A program made the translations under genes and the position numbers. Under the pieces are notes generated by a model. The model had not been told where the DNA came from. It was given only the letters and a program-made list of their open reading frames with translations, and ran no database searches. 64,000 bases of DNA from contig JACQWR010000020.1 of assembly GCA_016209105.1 (NCBI GenBank), positions 119,141 through 183,140 of the forward strand, written 5' to 3'. This DNA is from Deltaproteobacteria bacterium (lineage in GTDB: Bacteria; Desulfobacterota; Syntrophia; Syntrophales; JACQWR01). Below are positions 24,311 to 33,123 of this stretch, one piece after another (position 1 is the first letter of the stretch; the number at the start of each line of letters is the position of its first letter).

Positions 24311-24934
24311 ATGGGTTTGCTCAATTTGCTGATCAACGATCCGGTCACCTTCGTTCTTCTTGCCGTGCCGCTTCTCTACTCCATTATCATTCATGAGCTC
24401 GCGCACGGGTGGGTGGCGTACCGGATGGGCGATCAGACGGCATGGTGGATGGGCAGGCTGAGTCTCAATCCGTTAAGGCATCTCGATCCCGTCGGCACGC
24501 TCATGCTGTTTCTTTTCGGCTTCGGCTGGGCGAAACCGGTTCCGGTGAATTTCAACAATCTGCGCGACACGCGCAAGGGGCTTCTTTTCGTCTCCGCGGC
24601 GGGGATCGTCGCCAATATGGCGGTGGCCTTTATGGCGTTTTTTCTCCATCGTCTTTTGTCTCCCTCGCCCTCAGGGGTTTTTGCAACGCTGCTCTACTAT
24701 TTGGCGCAGATAAATATCATGCTGGCCGCGTTCAACCTGATTCCGATTCCGCCGCTGGATGGCTCAAAGATCCTGATGGGGTTTGTATCGCCACGACTCC
24801 AAGACTCTCTGTCCCGCCTTGAACCGTACGGATTTTTTATCCTGATCGGTTTGCTGTATCTTGGCGTTCTGGATCCCCTTATTGCTTTTTTCCGTTGGAT
24901 GATTTTAATGCTGATTCGTCTTCTGCTGCCGTAA
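24311..24934 (+). CDS. Site-2 protease family (M50) membrane metalloprotease
   Basis: The protein has 207 residues and about five membrane helices. The zinc motif HELAH appears in SIIIHELAHGWVAYRMGD near residue 25, followed by RLSLNPLRHLDPVGT. The third ligand region is NLIPIPPLDGSKIL near residue 145, corresponding to the N-x-P-x-P-x-D-G motif. It is the short form without PDZ or CBS domains. Such proteases cut membrane-anchored regulators within the bilayer, but the substrate here is unknown. It lies upstream of the ketopantoate reductase-like gene on the same strand, with a 63-base gap. Confidence 0.88.
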   Translation: MGLLNLLINDPVTFVLLAVPLLYSIIIHELAHGWVAYRMGDQTAWWMGRLSLNPLRHLDPVGTLMLFLFGFGWAKPVPVNFNNLRDTRKGLLFVSAAGIVANMAVAFMAFFLHRLLSPSPSGVFATLLYYLAQINIMLAAFNLIPIPPLDGSKILMGFVSPRLQDSLSRLEPYGFFILIGLLYLGVLDPLIAFFRWMILMLIRLLLP

Positions 24935-24997
24935 GAATTGAAACGTACGGAAGGGTTGAGTCTTTCGTAAGGCATCAACGTATAGTCCTGGTCTCTC

Positions 24998-25963
24998 ATG
25001 ATGAAAACCGCTTTCTCGTATGCTGTTATCGGCACCGGCGCAGTGGGTGGATACTATGGCTCTCTCTTGCAGCGTTCCGGCAAGGAGGCGCACTATCTCC
25101 TGCATTCGGATTATGACCAGGTGAAACGAAACGGGTTGACCATTGTTTCCGTGGACGGAGACTTCGCTTTACCTCAGGTAAACGCTTATAACGATCCCCG
25201 GAAACTGCCGCGATGCGACGTGGCAATTGTGGCGCTCAAAGCAACAGCAAACGGCATTCTGTCCGATATACTGCCCTGCGTGCTCAATGAAACCGGCATC
25301 GTTCTTCTGCTCCAGAATGGTTTCGGCCAGGAGGATTTCATTGCCACAATTTCCGGCGTGAAAACAATTGTCGCGGGTTTGTGCTTCGTTTGCACTACCA
25401 AAACAGGACCCGGCACCATATGCCATCAGGACTACGGATCGGTAATCCTTGCCCAGTTTACGAAAGACGGCAGTCCCGGCGGCATTACACAGGTCATGCA
25501 GCGCATTGCGGCGGACCTGACCGCCGCCGGCGTGTCGGTCACTACGAGTCCGGATCTGATAGATGCCCGCTGGCGGAAACTTGTATGGAATATTCCCTTC
25601 AGCGGATTGACCACCCTGTTTCAGGCTGATACCGCCCGCATTATCAATTGGCCGCCCATGCAACAATTGGTAAAAGACCTTATGCAGGAAGTTGTCGAAG
25701 GCGCTTCCACGCTGGGCAGAATAATTCCACCGGCGTTTGTAGACAAAATGATTGCAGACACCAGGAACATGCGCCCCTATTTTTCCAGCATGAAGTTTGA
25801 TTTAGATGCCGGCAAAGATTTGGAACTGGAGGCAATGTACCGTAAACCATTGGAGGCAGCCGCCGCGCATGGCAGACGATTGGCTCGCATTGAGATGCTG
25901 TATGAGGAACTGTCTTTTTTGCAGGAAAAAAACAGGGGATGGGGTAAGCGAGCGAATATTTAA
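24998..25963 (+). CDS. 2-dehydropantoate 2-reductase family (PanE/ApbA-like)
   Basis: The 321-residue protein opens with the NADPH-binding loop YAVIGTGAVGGYYGSLL. It then has LLLQNGFGQED, VAGLCFVCTTKTGPGTICHQ and the C-terminal helical domain with DLIDARWRKLVWNIPFSGLT, where the Lys and Asn are catalytic in ketopantoate reductases, plus GRIIPPAFVD. The reaction reduces ketopantoate to pantoate for coenzyme A synthesis in the cytoplasm. Paralogues act on other 2-keto acids, so the family name is firmer than the exact substrate. Length is normal. Confidence 0.87.
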   Translation: MMKTAFSYAVIGTGAVGGYYGSLLQRSGKEAHYLLHSDYDQVKRNGLTIVSVDGDFALPQVNAYNDPRKLPRCDVAIVALKATANGILSDILPCVLNETGIVLLLQNGFGQEDFIATISGVKTIVAGLCFVCTTKTGPGTICHQDYGSVILAQFTKDGSPGGITQVMQRIAADLTAAGVSVTTSPDLIDARWRKLVWNIPFSGLTTLFQADTARIINWPPMQQLVKDLMQEVVEGASTLGRIIPPAFVDKMIADTRNMRPYFSSMKFDLDAGKDLELEAMYRKPLEAAAAHGRRLARIEMLYEELSFLQEKNRGWGKRANI

Positions 25964-26037
25964 CCATACCATTCCCCTGCGGAAATGACAGCCATTCGGA
26001 ATGGTATACCAATAAGTGGGAAACGGGGATAGCGGCA

Positions 26038-27231
26038 ATGATCGAAGAAAAACAGAATGAAACAAATGAAGAGATGAGCTTTGCGGAGTTGTTCGAAAAA
26101 ACCGAGGTGCGGAAGGATTATTTGACGCCGGGTCAGAAGGTTGAAGCCACCATCGTCAAAATTACCCCGGATTGGATTTTCCTCGATCTGGGGGGGAAGA
26201 GCGAAGGGTATCTGGACAGAAAAGAATTGACCGATGACAACGGCAATCTGTCGGTACAGGAGGGCGATTCGATTACAGCGTATTTCCTGTCATCGAGGTT
26301 CAATGAGAAACTTTTTACCACCAAAATAGGCGCAGGGGATTCCGCACGCGCCTATATGGAAGATGTCTGGCGAAGCGGGATTCCCGTTGAGGGCGTTGTG
26401 GAGAAAGAGATCAAAGGTGGCTTCGAGATCAAGCTGGCAGGGCAAATGCGGGGATTTTGCCCCTATTCGCAGATGGGTCTCCATCGCATAGACAATCCCC
26501 AAGAGGCTATCGGCCTTCGCCTGTCTTTCAGAATTACCGAATACGGAGAGCAGGGTCGCAATATCGTCCTGTCCAGCAGGGCCATTCTGGAAGAGCAGAA
26601 GAAAAAAGATGAAGAGGCCCTGAAGGCCACGCTGCATGAGGAAATGGTCGTAGCGGGAACGGTCGTTTCCCTCAGGGAATTTGGCGCCTTTGTGGATATC
26701 GGCGGTGTCCAGGGGCTCCTTCCGATCTCGGAGATCGGCTGGGATCGGGTGGCGGATATTCATGAGCGCCTTTCCATCGGCCAGACACTGGATGTCGCCA
26801 TCACCAAGCTGGACTGGGAAAACAACCGCATCAGCCTGTCTCTGAAAAAGATGCTGTCCGACCCGTGGGATGAAGCATGGGCAAAATATCCGGAAGGGAC
26901 GGTTCATCGGGGAACGGTGGTGAGTTTGGCGACGTTCGGCGCTTTTGTCAACCTGGGACCGGGAGTAGATGGTCTTCTCCATATTTCCAAGCTGGGGAAG
27001 GGCAAGAGGATTGTTCATCCCCGTGAGGCCGTAAAGGAGGGCGATGCCCTCGATGTCCGGGTTGACGCGATGGACAGGACACAGAAACGGATATCCCTGT
27101 CCTTGGCGACAGCGGAGTTGCAGGAGAAGGAGTCTGCGGAAGATTATCGCGAATACGTTGAAAAAGCCTCGGCGTCGCTCGGTTCATTCGGCGATCTTAT
27201 GAAACAGAAGCGGGAAAAGAGAAAAAAATGA
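26038..27231 (+). CDS. S1 RNA-binding domain protein (ribosomal S1-like, four repeats)
   Basis: The protein has 397 residues with four S1 motifs: near residues 32-100 (GQKVEATIVKITPDWIFLDL), 112-180 (VEGVVEKEIKGGFEIKL), 200-268 (VAGTVVSLREFGAFVDIGGV) and 285-355 (HRGTVVSLATFGAFVNLGPG). The last two have the strongest RNA-binding surface (FGAFV and GLLPIS/GLLHIS). It is shorter than the six-repeat ribosomal protein S1, so it may be an S1 paralogue that binds mRNA or assists translation. The acidic N-terminus (about 25 residues) resembles those of S1 paralogues. Nothing ties it functionally to its neighbours. Confidence 0.85.
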   Translation: MIEEKQNETNEEMSFAELFEKTEVRKDYLTPGQKVEATIVKITPDWIFLDLGGKSEGYLDRKELTDDNGNLSVQEGDSITAYFLSSRFNEKLFTTKIGAGDSARAYMEDVWRSGIPVEGVVEKEIKGGFEIKLAGQMRGFCPYSQMGLHRIDNPQEAIGLRLSFRITEYGEQGRNIVLSSRAILEEQKKKDEEALKATLHEEMVVAGTVVSLREFGAFVDIGGVQGLLPISEIGWDRVADIHERLSIGQTLDVAITKLDWENNRISLSLKKMLSDPWDEAWAKYPEGTVHRGTVVSLATFGAFVNLGPGVDGLLHISKLGKGKRIVHPREAVKEGDALDVRVDAMDRTQKRISLSLATAELQEKESAEDYREYVEKASASLGSFGDLMKQKREKRKK

Positions 27232-27318
27232 TTATACGGCACATTGCGGACATCTGGGCCGCACGACGGCTCCATCAGGTGTGTCGGCAACGGACAGGGA
27301 AGTGACGATGGCGCGCAT

Positions 27319-27663
27319 ATGAGGGGAAACGGAAACAACGACTGGGGGCGCGACCCGGCAATACAGAGCATGCGCCTGGTCTTTGCCATGATGGAGGAAA
27401 CCCAGGGAACGGTTCTCAGGGCTCTCGGCATGTCTCCCCTCGATCGGCGTCTCCGCGTGTGGCGGGAAAACACCCTTCGACTCTTTGAACAGACATGGGG
27501 CCAGGCAGCGAAGAGAGGGCACAGCCTTGATGAGCGCCAGGTGGCCGATCTGTACGGTGCATGCTTTGCCCACATCCTGGGAAAGGCGGGAATTTCCGTT
27601 CCTCCTTCCGCTCATCCATACGATGAGGCGGTCATTCGATTGGCGGGGGAGATTCTGAAATGA
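27319..27663 (+). CDS. Uncharacterised protein, coupled to the next gene
   Basis: From the ATG at 27319 the product has 114 residues; an upstream ATG at 27244 would give 139. The sequence is helical and soluble: SMRLVFAMMEETQGTVLRAL, VWRENTLRLFEQTWGQAAKR, ERQVADLYGACFAHILGKAG. I do not recognise a family. The stop overlaps the start of the following gene (ATGA), so both are made together and may work together. No ribosome binding site clearly decides the start. Confidence 0.55.
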   Translation: MRGNGNNDWGRDPAIQSMRLVFAMMEETQGTVLRALGMSPLDRRLRVWRENTLRLFEQTWGQAAKRGHSLDERQVADLYGACFAHILGKAGISVPPSAHPYDEAVIRLAGEILK

Positions 27664-27995
27664 TGCAGGTTCGCCTCTTCGGCAGATGTCGAATATACCA
27701 TGACCCGGTGAGCCCCGTCCTGCGGGCGCCCGCGCAGGTAGGGTGGGATGCGTGGTATCGCAGCATTGACCTGGTGACGCCCCAGCCTCTCAAAGGCGAG
27801 GAGCTGCTCCGGCGAACCCGCGGCTGGTGGACGGTAGAACCCACGGACGTGATTGAGGTGGTAAAGCAACACGGAAAGCTGGTGGTGGGCAACGGAGGGG
27901 AGCTGATGGTGGAATGCGAAGACGAAAAGGCGGTTGCCGCTCTTGCGCAGGCATTGTCCGAGCGTTTCGGCGACCAGGTCCAGCTTGCGCCGTAA
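27660..27995 (+). CDS. Uncharacterised protein
   Basis: The 111-residue soluble protein is rich in Trp and Arg (RAPAQVGWDAWYRSIDLVTP, RTRGWWTVEPTDVIEVVKQH) and ends with a two-strand, one-helix pattern, LVVGNGGELMVECEDEKAVA. No known domain is apparent. Its start overlaps the stop of the preceding gene. The neighbouring S1 gene and EamA transporter lie on the same strand, but there is no clear functional link. Confidence 0.55.
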   Translation: MMQVRLFGRCRIYHDPVSPVLRAPAQVGWDAWYRSIDLVTPQPLKGEELLRRTRGWWTVEPTDVIEVVKQHGKLVVGNGGELMVECEDEKAVAALAQALSERFGDQVQLAP

Positions 27996-28009
27996 CAGCG
28001 GGCGGTGAA

Positions 28010-28064
28010 TGGAATTCGGCAGCGAGCGCATCCCCCGCAGTGTGCTGCGGAAAGATTCAGTAGT
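28010..28064. repeat. REP-like palindrome
   Basis: GGAATTCGGCAGCGAGCGCA is followed by CCCCCGCAG-TGTG-CTGCGG and AAAGATTC. It matches the core of the copies at 6819, 38440 and 52438. An open frame of the EamA gene extends into it, but the repeat argues for a start after it. Confidence 0.6.
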
Positions 28065-28083
28065 AAAGTTTGGAATGAGTTGC

Positions 28084-28971
28084 ATGAAAACATCCCCTTC
28101 CCAAGCGCTTAAAGGCGCCCTCTGGATGATATCGTCGGCGGTGTTTTTCAGCCTGATGTCGCTGCTGGTGCGCATCGCTTCGCAAGTGCAGGGCATCAAC
28201 ACCTGGATAACGACAGAGTTCCGGTTCTTGATAGGCATAGCGGTGGTGCTGGCGATATCGGCATGGAAACATGACCCATTGCGGTTTGTAAATCGTCGCT
28301 GGCTTATCTCACGCGGGCTGTTCGGCGGTGCGGCGGTGAGCATCTATTTTTACTCGATTGCAGAGATCGGCATTGCGAAAGCGGCGATCTTCACCTACAG
28401 TTATCCGCTGTGGGCAGGGCTTCTTGCGCCGTTGTTGTTTAGGGAACGTATAAACCTTGGGGTATGGGCGGCTATTGTGGCTGCTTTTGGTGGACTCTAT
28501 CTGATCATCGTGCCGCCAGAAGGTCTGGGATCAACCTCGTGGATGGATCTGCTGGGACTCTCCAGCGGTCTGCTCACCGGTTGGGCGATTCTCTCCATCA
28601 AGAAACTGCACGAGACCGACACATCACGCGCGATTTTTTTCTCCCAGTGCTTTTTTGGCCTTATTATCGTCGTTATACCCGCACAGTCAGGCGGTTACTC
28701 CTTCCCCGCGATGGGTTGGATCACCCTGCTGGCCGTGGGCCTGCTCGCTGCCGTTGCTCAGTTACAGATGACCTATGCCTATAAGTTCATCGGCGCCACG
28801 GAGGGATCTCTCCTGAGTATGCTTACCCCGGTTCTGAATGTCGTGCTGGGTCTGTTTTTCTTACATGAACCGGTGACGACACGCTCACTTATCGGTTGCA
28901 TCATTGTCCTGGCCAGCTGCGCATACGCCTCTGTGCCGCAACAGAACCCTCAAAGCGGGGGCGGGGGCTAA
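28084..28971 (+). CDS. EamA/DMT-family transporter
   Basis: From the ATG at 28084, behind GGAATGAG, the protein has 295 residues and ten predicted helices in two EamA halves (about residues 8-140 and 150-285). Examples are GALWMISSAVFFSLMSLLVR, AAIFTYSYPLWAGLLAPLLF and GSLLSMLTPVLNVVLGLFFL. The drug/metabolite family exports amino acids, nucleobases or other small molecules. The reading frame runs further upstream to 28009, but that part lies in a REP-like repeat. The substrate is unknown. Confidence 0.88.
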   Translation: MKTSPSQALKGALWMISSAVFFSLMSLLVRIASQVQGINTWITTEFRFLIGIAVVLAISAWKHDPLRFVNRRWLISRGLFGGAAVSIYFYSIAEIGIAKAAIFTYSYPLWAGLLAPLLFRERINLGVWAAIVAAFGGLYLIIVPPEGLGSTSWMDLLGLSSGLLTGWAILSIKKLHETDTSRAIFFSQCFFGLIIVVIPAQSGGYSFPAMGWITLLAVGLLAAVAQLQMTYAYKFIGATEGSLLSMLTPVLNVVLGLFFLHEPVTTRSLIGCIIVLASCAYASVPQQNPQSGGGG

Positions 28972-29190
28972 AAGGGACCTGTCTCCCAAAACCATTCCGG
29001 AAGCGGAGGGAGATTTGCTCTGAAGCAAAAAAAGACGCTCTCTGGCTTGAAATATGATAGGGATGTGCGTCTCAGTCCCTATCGCAGATCACAATTCCGG
29101 GACGGCGGGGAAATGAGCTCTAAAAAATGGTGATCGAATAAGAGTGCAATAAGAATACAATAGATTTTGGAGAAAGGGGGAAGCGGGTTC

Positions 29191-30315
29191 ATGGGCAAAA
29201 AGACACTGGAAGAAACGGTAAAGGAACAGGAATTCTATGACGACGTCAAACACAATTATCACCTTGAGTTTCAGCAGTCGGAGGGGATACCAATCTATAC
29301 GGGATACCATTTCACCGATTTAAGGACTCTGGAGGTGAAGCCTTGGTCTCGGATGGGCGGTCTGGGCGCCTACGTGAATCTTTACGGTGAAGAAACCATG
29401 GGCGACAACTATGTCTGCGAGATACCGCCGGGCGAGAGCCTCAAACCGCAGAGGCATCTGTTTGAGGAATTGGTTTATGTCCTTTCGGGGCGGGGCGCGA
29501 CGACGTATTGGCCCCGCGAGGGCGGACCAAAGAGAACCTTCGAATGGAAGGAGCAGTCCTTTTTTGCCCTGCCGGCAAATATTGGGTATCAGCACTTTAA
29601 TGGTGATGAAACGAAGCCCGCCAGAATATTTGCCAAGACAACATTGCCTGCGCTGTTCCAATGTTTCAAGAATAAGAAATTCATATTTGAGAACGACTTC
29701 GTCTTGGAGGACGTTGACAAGGATTTCTTCTCGAGTGAAGCAAAAATATACAAGTGGAAACCGCCGGATTATAAAATCGTTTGGACCGCAAATTTTGTTC
29801 CCGACGTGCGTGCGTTTGACCAAATGACCTATTATGAATCAAGAGGCGCGGCCGGTCTCAGCGTCCATTTCCACCAGTCCGGTCTGACTCGTCTCTATGC
29901 GCACATGTCGGAGTTCCCCGTCGGAACCTACAAGAAAGGCCACGCCCATCCCCCCGGCCGTTCCATAATTCTCGTTACGGGCAAGGGGTATTCCCTCCTT
30001 TGGCAACCGGGAAAGGAAAAGGAAAAAATCAAGGCAGATTGGAAGCCGGGCAGCCTCTTCGGAGTGGGGCTTACCGACTTGCAGGGTGAATGCTGGTATC
30101 ACCAGCACTTCAACACCGGCGCTGAACCTGCGCGGTATCTGGTGCTGCATGTCAATTCTCCGACATTAGCCGATAAACATATACAAGTAGAGTATACCGA
30201 TGAAGACCCGGAAATCAGGAAGATCTTTGAGGATGAACTTGCCAAATCCGGGATCAAAAGCAAAATGCCGCCCGAATGCTATGTAGATCCCACGTTCAAG
30301 TGGAAGAAGAAGTGA
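29191..30315 (+). CDS. Bicupin protein
   Basis: From the ATG at 29191, with AAGGGGGAAG upstream, the product has 374 residues. Two cupin barrels are visible: NYVCEIPPGESLKPQRHLFE with ELVYVLSGRG near residues 75-110, and SEFPVGTYKKGHAHPPGRS with IILVTGKGYSLLW near residues 250-285. The second keeps a His-rich metal site (GHAHPPGR, HQHFNTG); the first has RHLFEE in its place. The arrangement recalls ring-cleaving dioxygenases and related cupins of anaerobes, but the reaction is not known. It precedes the EutA-like gene by about 220 bases, separated by repeats. Confidence 0.78.
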   Translation: MGKKTLEETVKEQEFYDDVKHNYHLEFQQSEGIPIYTGYHFTDLRTLEVKPWSRMGGLGAYVNLYGEETMGDNYVCEIPPGESLKPQRHLFEELVYVLSGRGATTYWPREGGPKRTFEWKEQSFFALPANIGYQHFNGDETKPARIFAKTTLPALFQCFKNKKFIFENDFVLEDVDKDFFSSEAKIYKWKPPDYKIVWTANFVPDVRAFDQMTYYESRGAAGLSVHFHQSGLTRLYAHMSEFPVGTYKKGHAHPPGRSIILVTGKGYSLLWQPGKEKEKIKADWKPGSLFGVGLTDLQGECWYHQHFNTGAEPARYLVLHVNSPTLADKHIQVEYTDEDPEIRKIFEDELAKSGIKSKMPPECYVDPTFKWKKK

Positions 30316-30316
30316 C

Positions 30317-30427
30317 CGGGAGCGCCTCCGCAAGCCCCGCCTTCCAGGCGGGGCTAAGTGGCGCACTGAAGAAAATAAATGCTCCTTGCCGGGAAGCCCT
30401 GCTCTCTGAGCGGGGAGCTTCACATTG
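30317..30427. repeat. Dispersed ~105-base intergenic repeat, copy 2
   Basis: This aligns to 6710-6818 throughout: GCGCC-CCG, a hairpin CCCCGCC-TTCCA-GGCGGGG, TGAAGAAAATAA, CCTTGCCGGGAAGC and GCGGGGAGCTTCA. Like copy 1 it follows a stop codon directly. Confidence 0.6.
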
Positions 30428-30434
30428 TTTCGGC

Positions 30435-30486
30435 GTGAAAATCCCCCCTGCCCCCTCTATAAAGGGGGGATGAAGGGGGATTTTAC
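30435..30486. repeat. C/G-rich palindrome (AAAATCCCCCC...GGGGGATTTT)
   Basis: GTGAAAATCCCCCCTGCCCC and its inverted partner ending in AAGGGGGATTTTAC enclose CTCTATAAAG. Palindromes of this kind are common as dispersed intergenic repeats in deltaproteobacteria. Confidence 0.6.
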
Positions 30487-30536
30487 GGGCAATGATTCTT
30501 AAAGCGCAAACTCCAAAAAGAATAGATGGGAAGAAT

Positions 30537-32045
30537 ATGCACGAAGAAGATGAATTTATAGATTTTTCGGACCTGACAGAGATGTTCGGCCTGGAAAGCC
30601 TCCTTCTGAAAAGTGTGGGCATCACGATAGGATCGTCAACTTCCCACCTTATGTTTTCACAACTCCTGGTGAGAAGACGGGATTCCCGTACGAGTCGGTT
30701 TGAGATTACTGAACGCGAGGTAATCCATCGCGGTCCCATCACCTTTACCCCCTATGTTGAGGGAGTCAGCGTTGATACGGAGAAGCTGCAAAATTTCATC
30801 ATGCAGGTATATAGAGATGCGGGGATCGCGCCCGGTGATATTGATACCGGGGCGGTCATCATCACCGGATACGCAGCAAGAAAGGAAAATGCTCAGGCCA
30901 TCGTAAACCTTTTTTCACAGTGGGCGGGGAAATTCGTCTGTGCAACCGCAGGTCCGAACCTGGAGTCTATGATGGCGGCCTACGGATCCGGAGCGGTGCT
31001 GCGGTCAAAAGAAACCGGGAAAACCGTGATGAACATTGACATCGGGGGAGGCACATCAAAGATAGTCATCATCAAAGACGGAACTATTGTTGATGCCGCG
31101 TCGCTCTTTGTCGGTTCGAGAGTTGTTGCGAAGGACAATGCAGGCCGGCTGGTAAGGATGGAGGAATCCGGAGTTTTAGCGGCAAAAGAAATCGGGATCG
31201 ACCTGCATTTGGGAAAAACCATTGCGGTGAATGAGCAGAAGGCCATTGCCGATATATTGACGGATTCACTTTTTGAAATTATCGAGAGAAAGGCCCTGTC
31301 TCCCTTTACGCAGAGGATCATGGAGACCGCCCCCTTAAAATATGGGGGCGAAATTGACGTCGTCATGTTTTCAGGGGGAGTCGCCGAATATATCTATGGT
31401 CATGAACGTTCGGACTTTGGCGATATCGGGATTTATCTCGGTGAGAAAATCAGACAACGCGTTTCGGCGCCCGGATTCGCCATGACGCTTCAGGAACCGG
31501 AAGAGAGGATTCGGGCAACGGTCATGGGAGCGGCGCAGTATAGCCTTCAAGTAAGTGGAAACACCATCTTTCTTTCAGCCAACTCCCTCCCCCAGAGAAA
31601 CCTGCAGGTCATGAAGGTGCGGGTAGGGAAAGGAAAGCCGACGGAGGAGGATGTGGCAAATTCAGTGCGCGAGGCATTGGATCGGTATGACATAGATACC
31701 AAACGTCCCGCCGGCCCCCTTGCGCTTGCTATAAACATCGCTCCCAAAACCGCCATAGGCCCCGTATTTTTGAGAAATCTTACGCAGGGAATACTCTCGG
31801 CAGTGAACCAGCGTTGCACAGATGCCAATCCCCTTATCCTCATATTCGATATAGACATCGCAAATCTTGTAGGCAGCATTCTGGCCGAAAAATCAGGACA
31901 TGCCAGAGACATCGTATGCGTGGATGGAATAAATGTGGGGGACTTGGATTATGTGGATATCGGCACGGAAATCCAGTCATCCCGGACGGTGCCCGTCGTG
32001 GTGAAAAATCTGGTTTTCTCGAAAGGGAAGGGCGACTGTTTCTAA
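30537..32045 (+). CDS. EutA-like ethanolamine ammonia-lyase reactivase
   Basis: From the ATG at 30537 the product has 502 residues. It belongs to the EutA family of the actin/HSP70 ATPase fold: VGITIGSSTSHLMFSQLLVR (phosphate 1), NIDIGGGTSKIVIIKDG (phosphate 2), MFSGGVAEYIYG (adenosine loop) and a C-terminal part with FDIDIANLVGSILAE. EutA exchanges damaged cobalamin in ethanolamine ammonia-lyase. No eutB or eutC and no microcompartment genes lie in the window, so it may serve an enzyme encoded elsewhere or another B12 enzyme. Length matches the family. Assignment of the fold and family is good. Confidence 0.85.
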   Translation: MHEEDEFIDFSDLTEMFGLESLLLKSVGITIGSSTSHLMFSQLLVRRRDSRTSRFEITEREVIHRGPITFTPYVEGVSVDTEKLQNFIMQVYRDAGIAPGDIDTGAVIITGYAARKENAQAIVNLFSQWAGKFVCATAGPNLESMMAAYGSGAVLRSKETGKTVMNIDIGGGTSKIVIIKDGTIVDAASLFVGSRVVAKDNAGRLVRMEESGVLAAKEIGIDLHLGKTIAVNEQKAIADILTDSLFEIIERKALSPFTQRIMETAPLKYGGEIDVVMFSGGVAEYIYGHERSDFGDIGIYLGEKIRQRVSAPGFAMTLQEPEERIRATVMGAAQYSLQVSGNTIFLSANSLPQRNLQVMKVRVGKGKPTEEDVANSVREALDRYDIDTKRPAGPLALAINIAPKTAIGPVFLRNLTQGILSAVNQRCTDANPLILIFDIDIANLVGSILAEKSGHARDIVCVDGINVGDLDYVDIGTEIQSSRTVPVVVKNLVFSKGKGDCF

Positions 32046-32058
32046 CCGCATTTTTCCT

Positions 32059-32955
32059 CTACAGCGCCCGCATCCACTCCGGCTTGAGCCCGACCTCTCC
32101 CCGCAGCGCCGCATCTATTAAATCCAGGGCCTTCTGCTTGCCGCTCGGCAGCTTTGCCTTGATCGGCAGGTAATTGGAGGCATGGTTCGAGAAGAAATAT
32201 CCCCTGGTCAAATCTGTATAGGCGATCATCTCCCGCAATTCCCTGAGCAGACCGGGTTCGTCGGGCAATACAAATTTGCCCTCCCGATAATCTTGGTAAA
32301 GAGGCGTTCCCGGCACAAACATCACCGTTAAGGCCCCGACAAACGTCGGATCCATGGCGCTCAAGAGCTTTCCCGTCGCCCGTGCATGGCGGAGCGACTT
32401 CTCGCGGCCGGCAATGCCCAAAAGCACCGTGACCGACAGCGCGATGCCTGCCTCCTTTACCCGGCGCCCCATTTCAATGCACGTCTGGGCAGTGGAACCT
32501 TTCCGGATTGTTTTTCTGATCTCATCATCGCCGGTCTCAACCCCGTAAAAAAGGATGCCCAGGTTCTTTTCGCGCAATTGCGTTAATTCGTCCGGTGATT
32601 TCATCTTGATGCCCTTGACATTCGCATAGGCCCCGACCCGTTTCACCCAGGGCAGGCGCTCTTGTATCATTTCGAGGATCCACAACAGCCTTTTCTGGGG
32701 AATAATCAGGGCATCGCCATCCATCAGAAAGACGCGGTCCTGATCCCGCATAGAGTTGGCGGCAAACAAGATATCGCTTAAGATGGTCTTGTCATCTTTT
32801 ATTCGGAAGCGCTTGTCTTGATAGGAGCCGCAAAAGGTGCATTTGTTGTGGGAACAGCCGACGGTCACCTGCAGGAGAATGCTGTCTGCCTCGCTGGGCG
32901 GCCTGATACAGTACCCCTCATAATGCATACCCTCATTTTCATGAACCAAATCCAT
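32059..32955 (-). CDS. Radical SAM protein
   Basis: From the ATG at 32955, preceded by AAGGAGAG, the protein has 298 residues. The cluster motif is C-x4-C-x2-C in VGCSHNKCTFCGSY, a variant used by one class of radical SAM proteins related to the HemN/oxygen-independent group. It is followed by RVFLMDGDALIIPQKRL, GVETGDDEIRKTIRKGST and VTVLLGIAGREKS. The cluster and S-adenosylmethionine generate a 5'-deoxyadenosyl radical. There is no auxiliary cluster motif. It is convergent with the EutA-like gene (13-base gap). The substrate is unknown. Confidence 0.88.
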   Translation of the reverse strand: MDLVHENEGMHYEGYCIRPPSEADSILLQVTVGCSHNKCTFCGSYQDKRFRIKDDKTILSDILFAANSMRDQDRVFLMDGDALIIPQKRLLWILEMIQERLPWVKRVGAYANVKGIKMKSPDELTQLREKNLGILFYGVETGDDEIRKTIRKGSTAQTCIEMGRRVKEAGIALSVTVLLGIAGREKSLRHARATGKLLSAMDPTFVGALTVMFVPGTPLYQDYREGKFVLPDEPGLLRELREMIAYTDLTRGYFFSNHASNYLPIKAKLPSGKQKALDLIDAALRGEVGLKPEWMRAL

Positions 32956-33123
32956 TATTTTTCTCTCCTTCTTGTTCAATCTTGTGTTAATATAATCAAC
33001 CAGACTGAAAAGTCAATTTTGACGACTCCGTAAAAAGTGAAATTTCCCCCTTAAACGGCGGAACGCGCGGAGTGCACCCCGGTCAACAGGTGGACACGAG
33101 ATAAAAACAAGGAGGAAAAGAGC

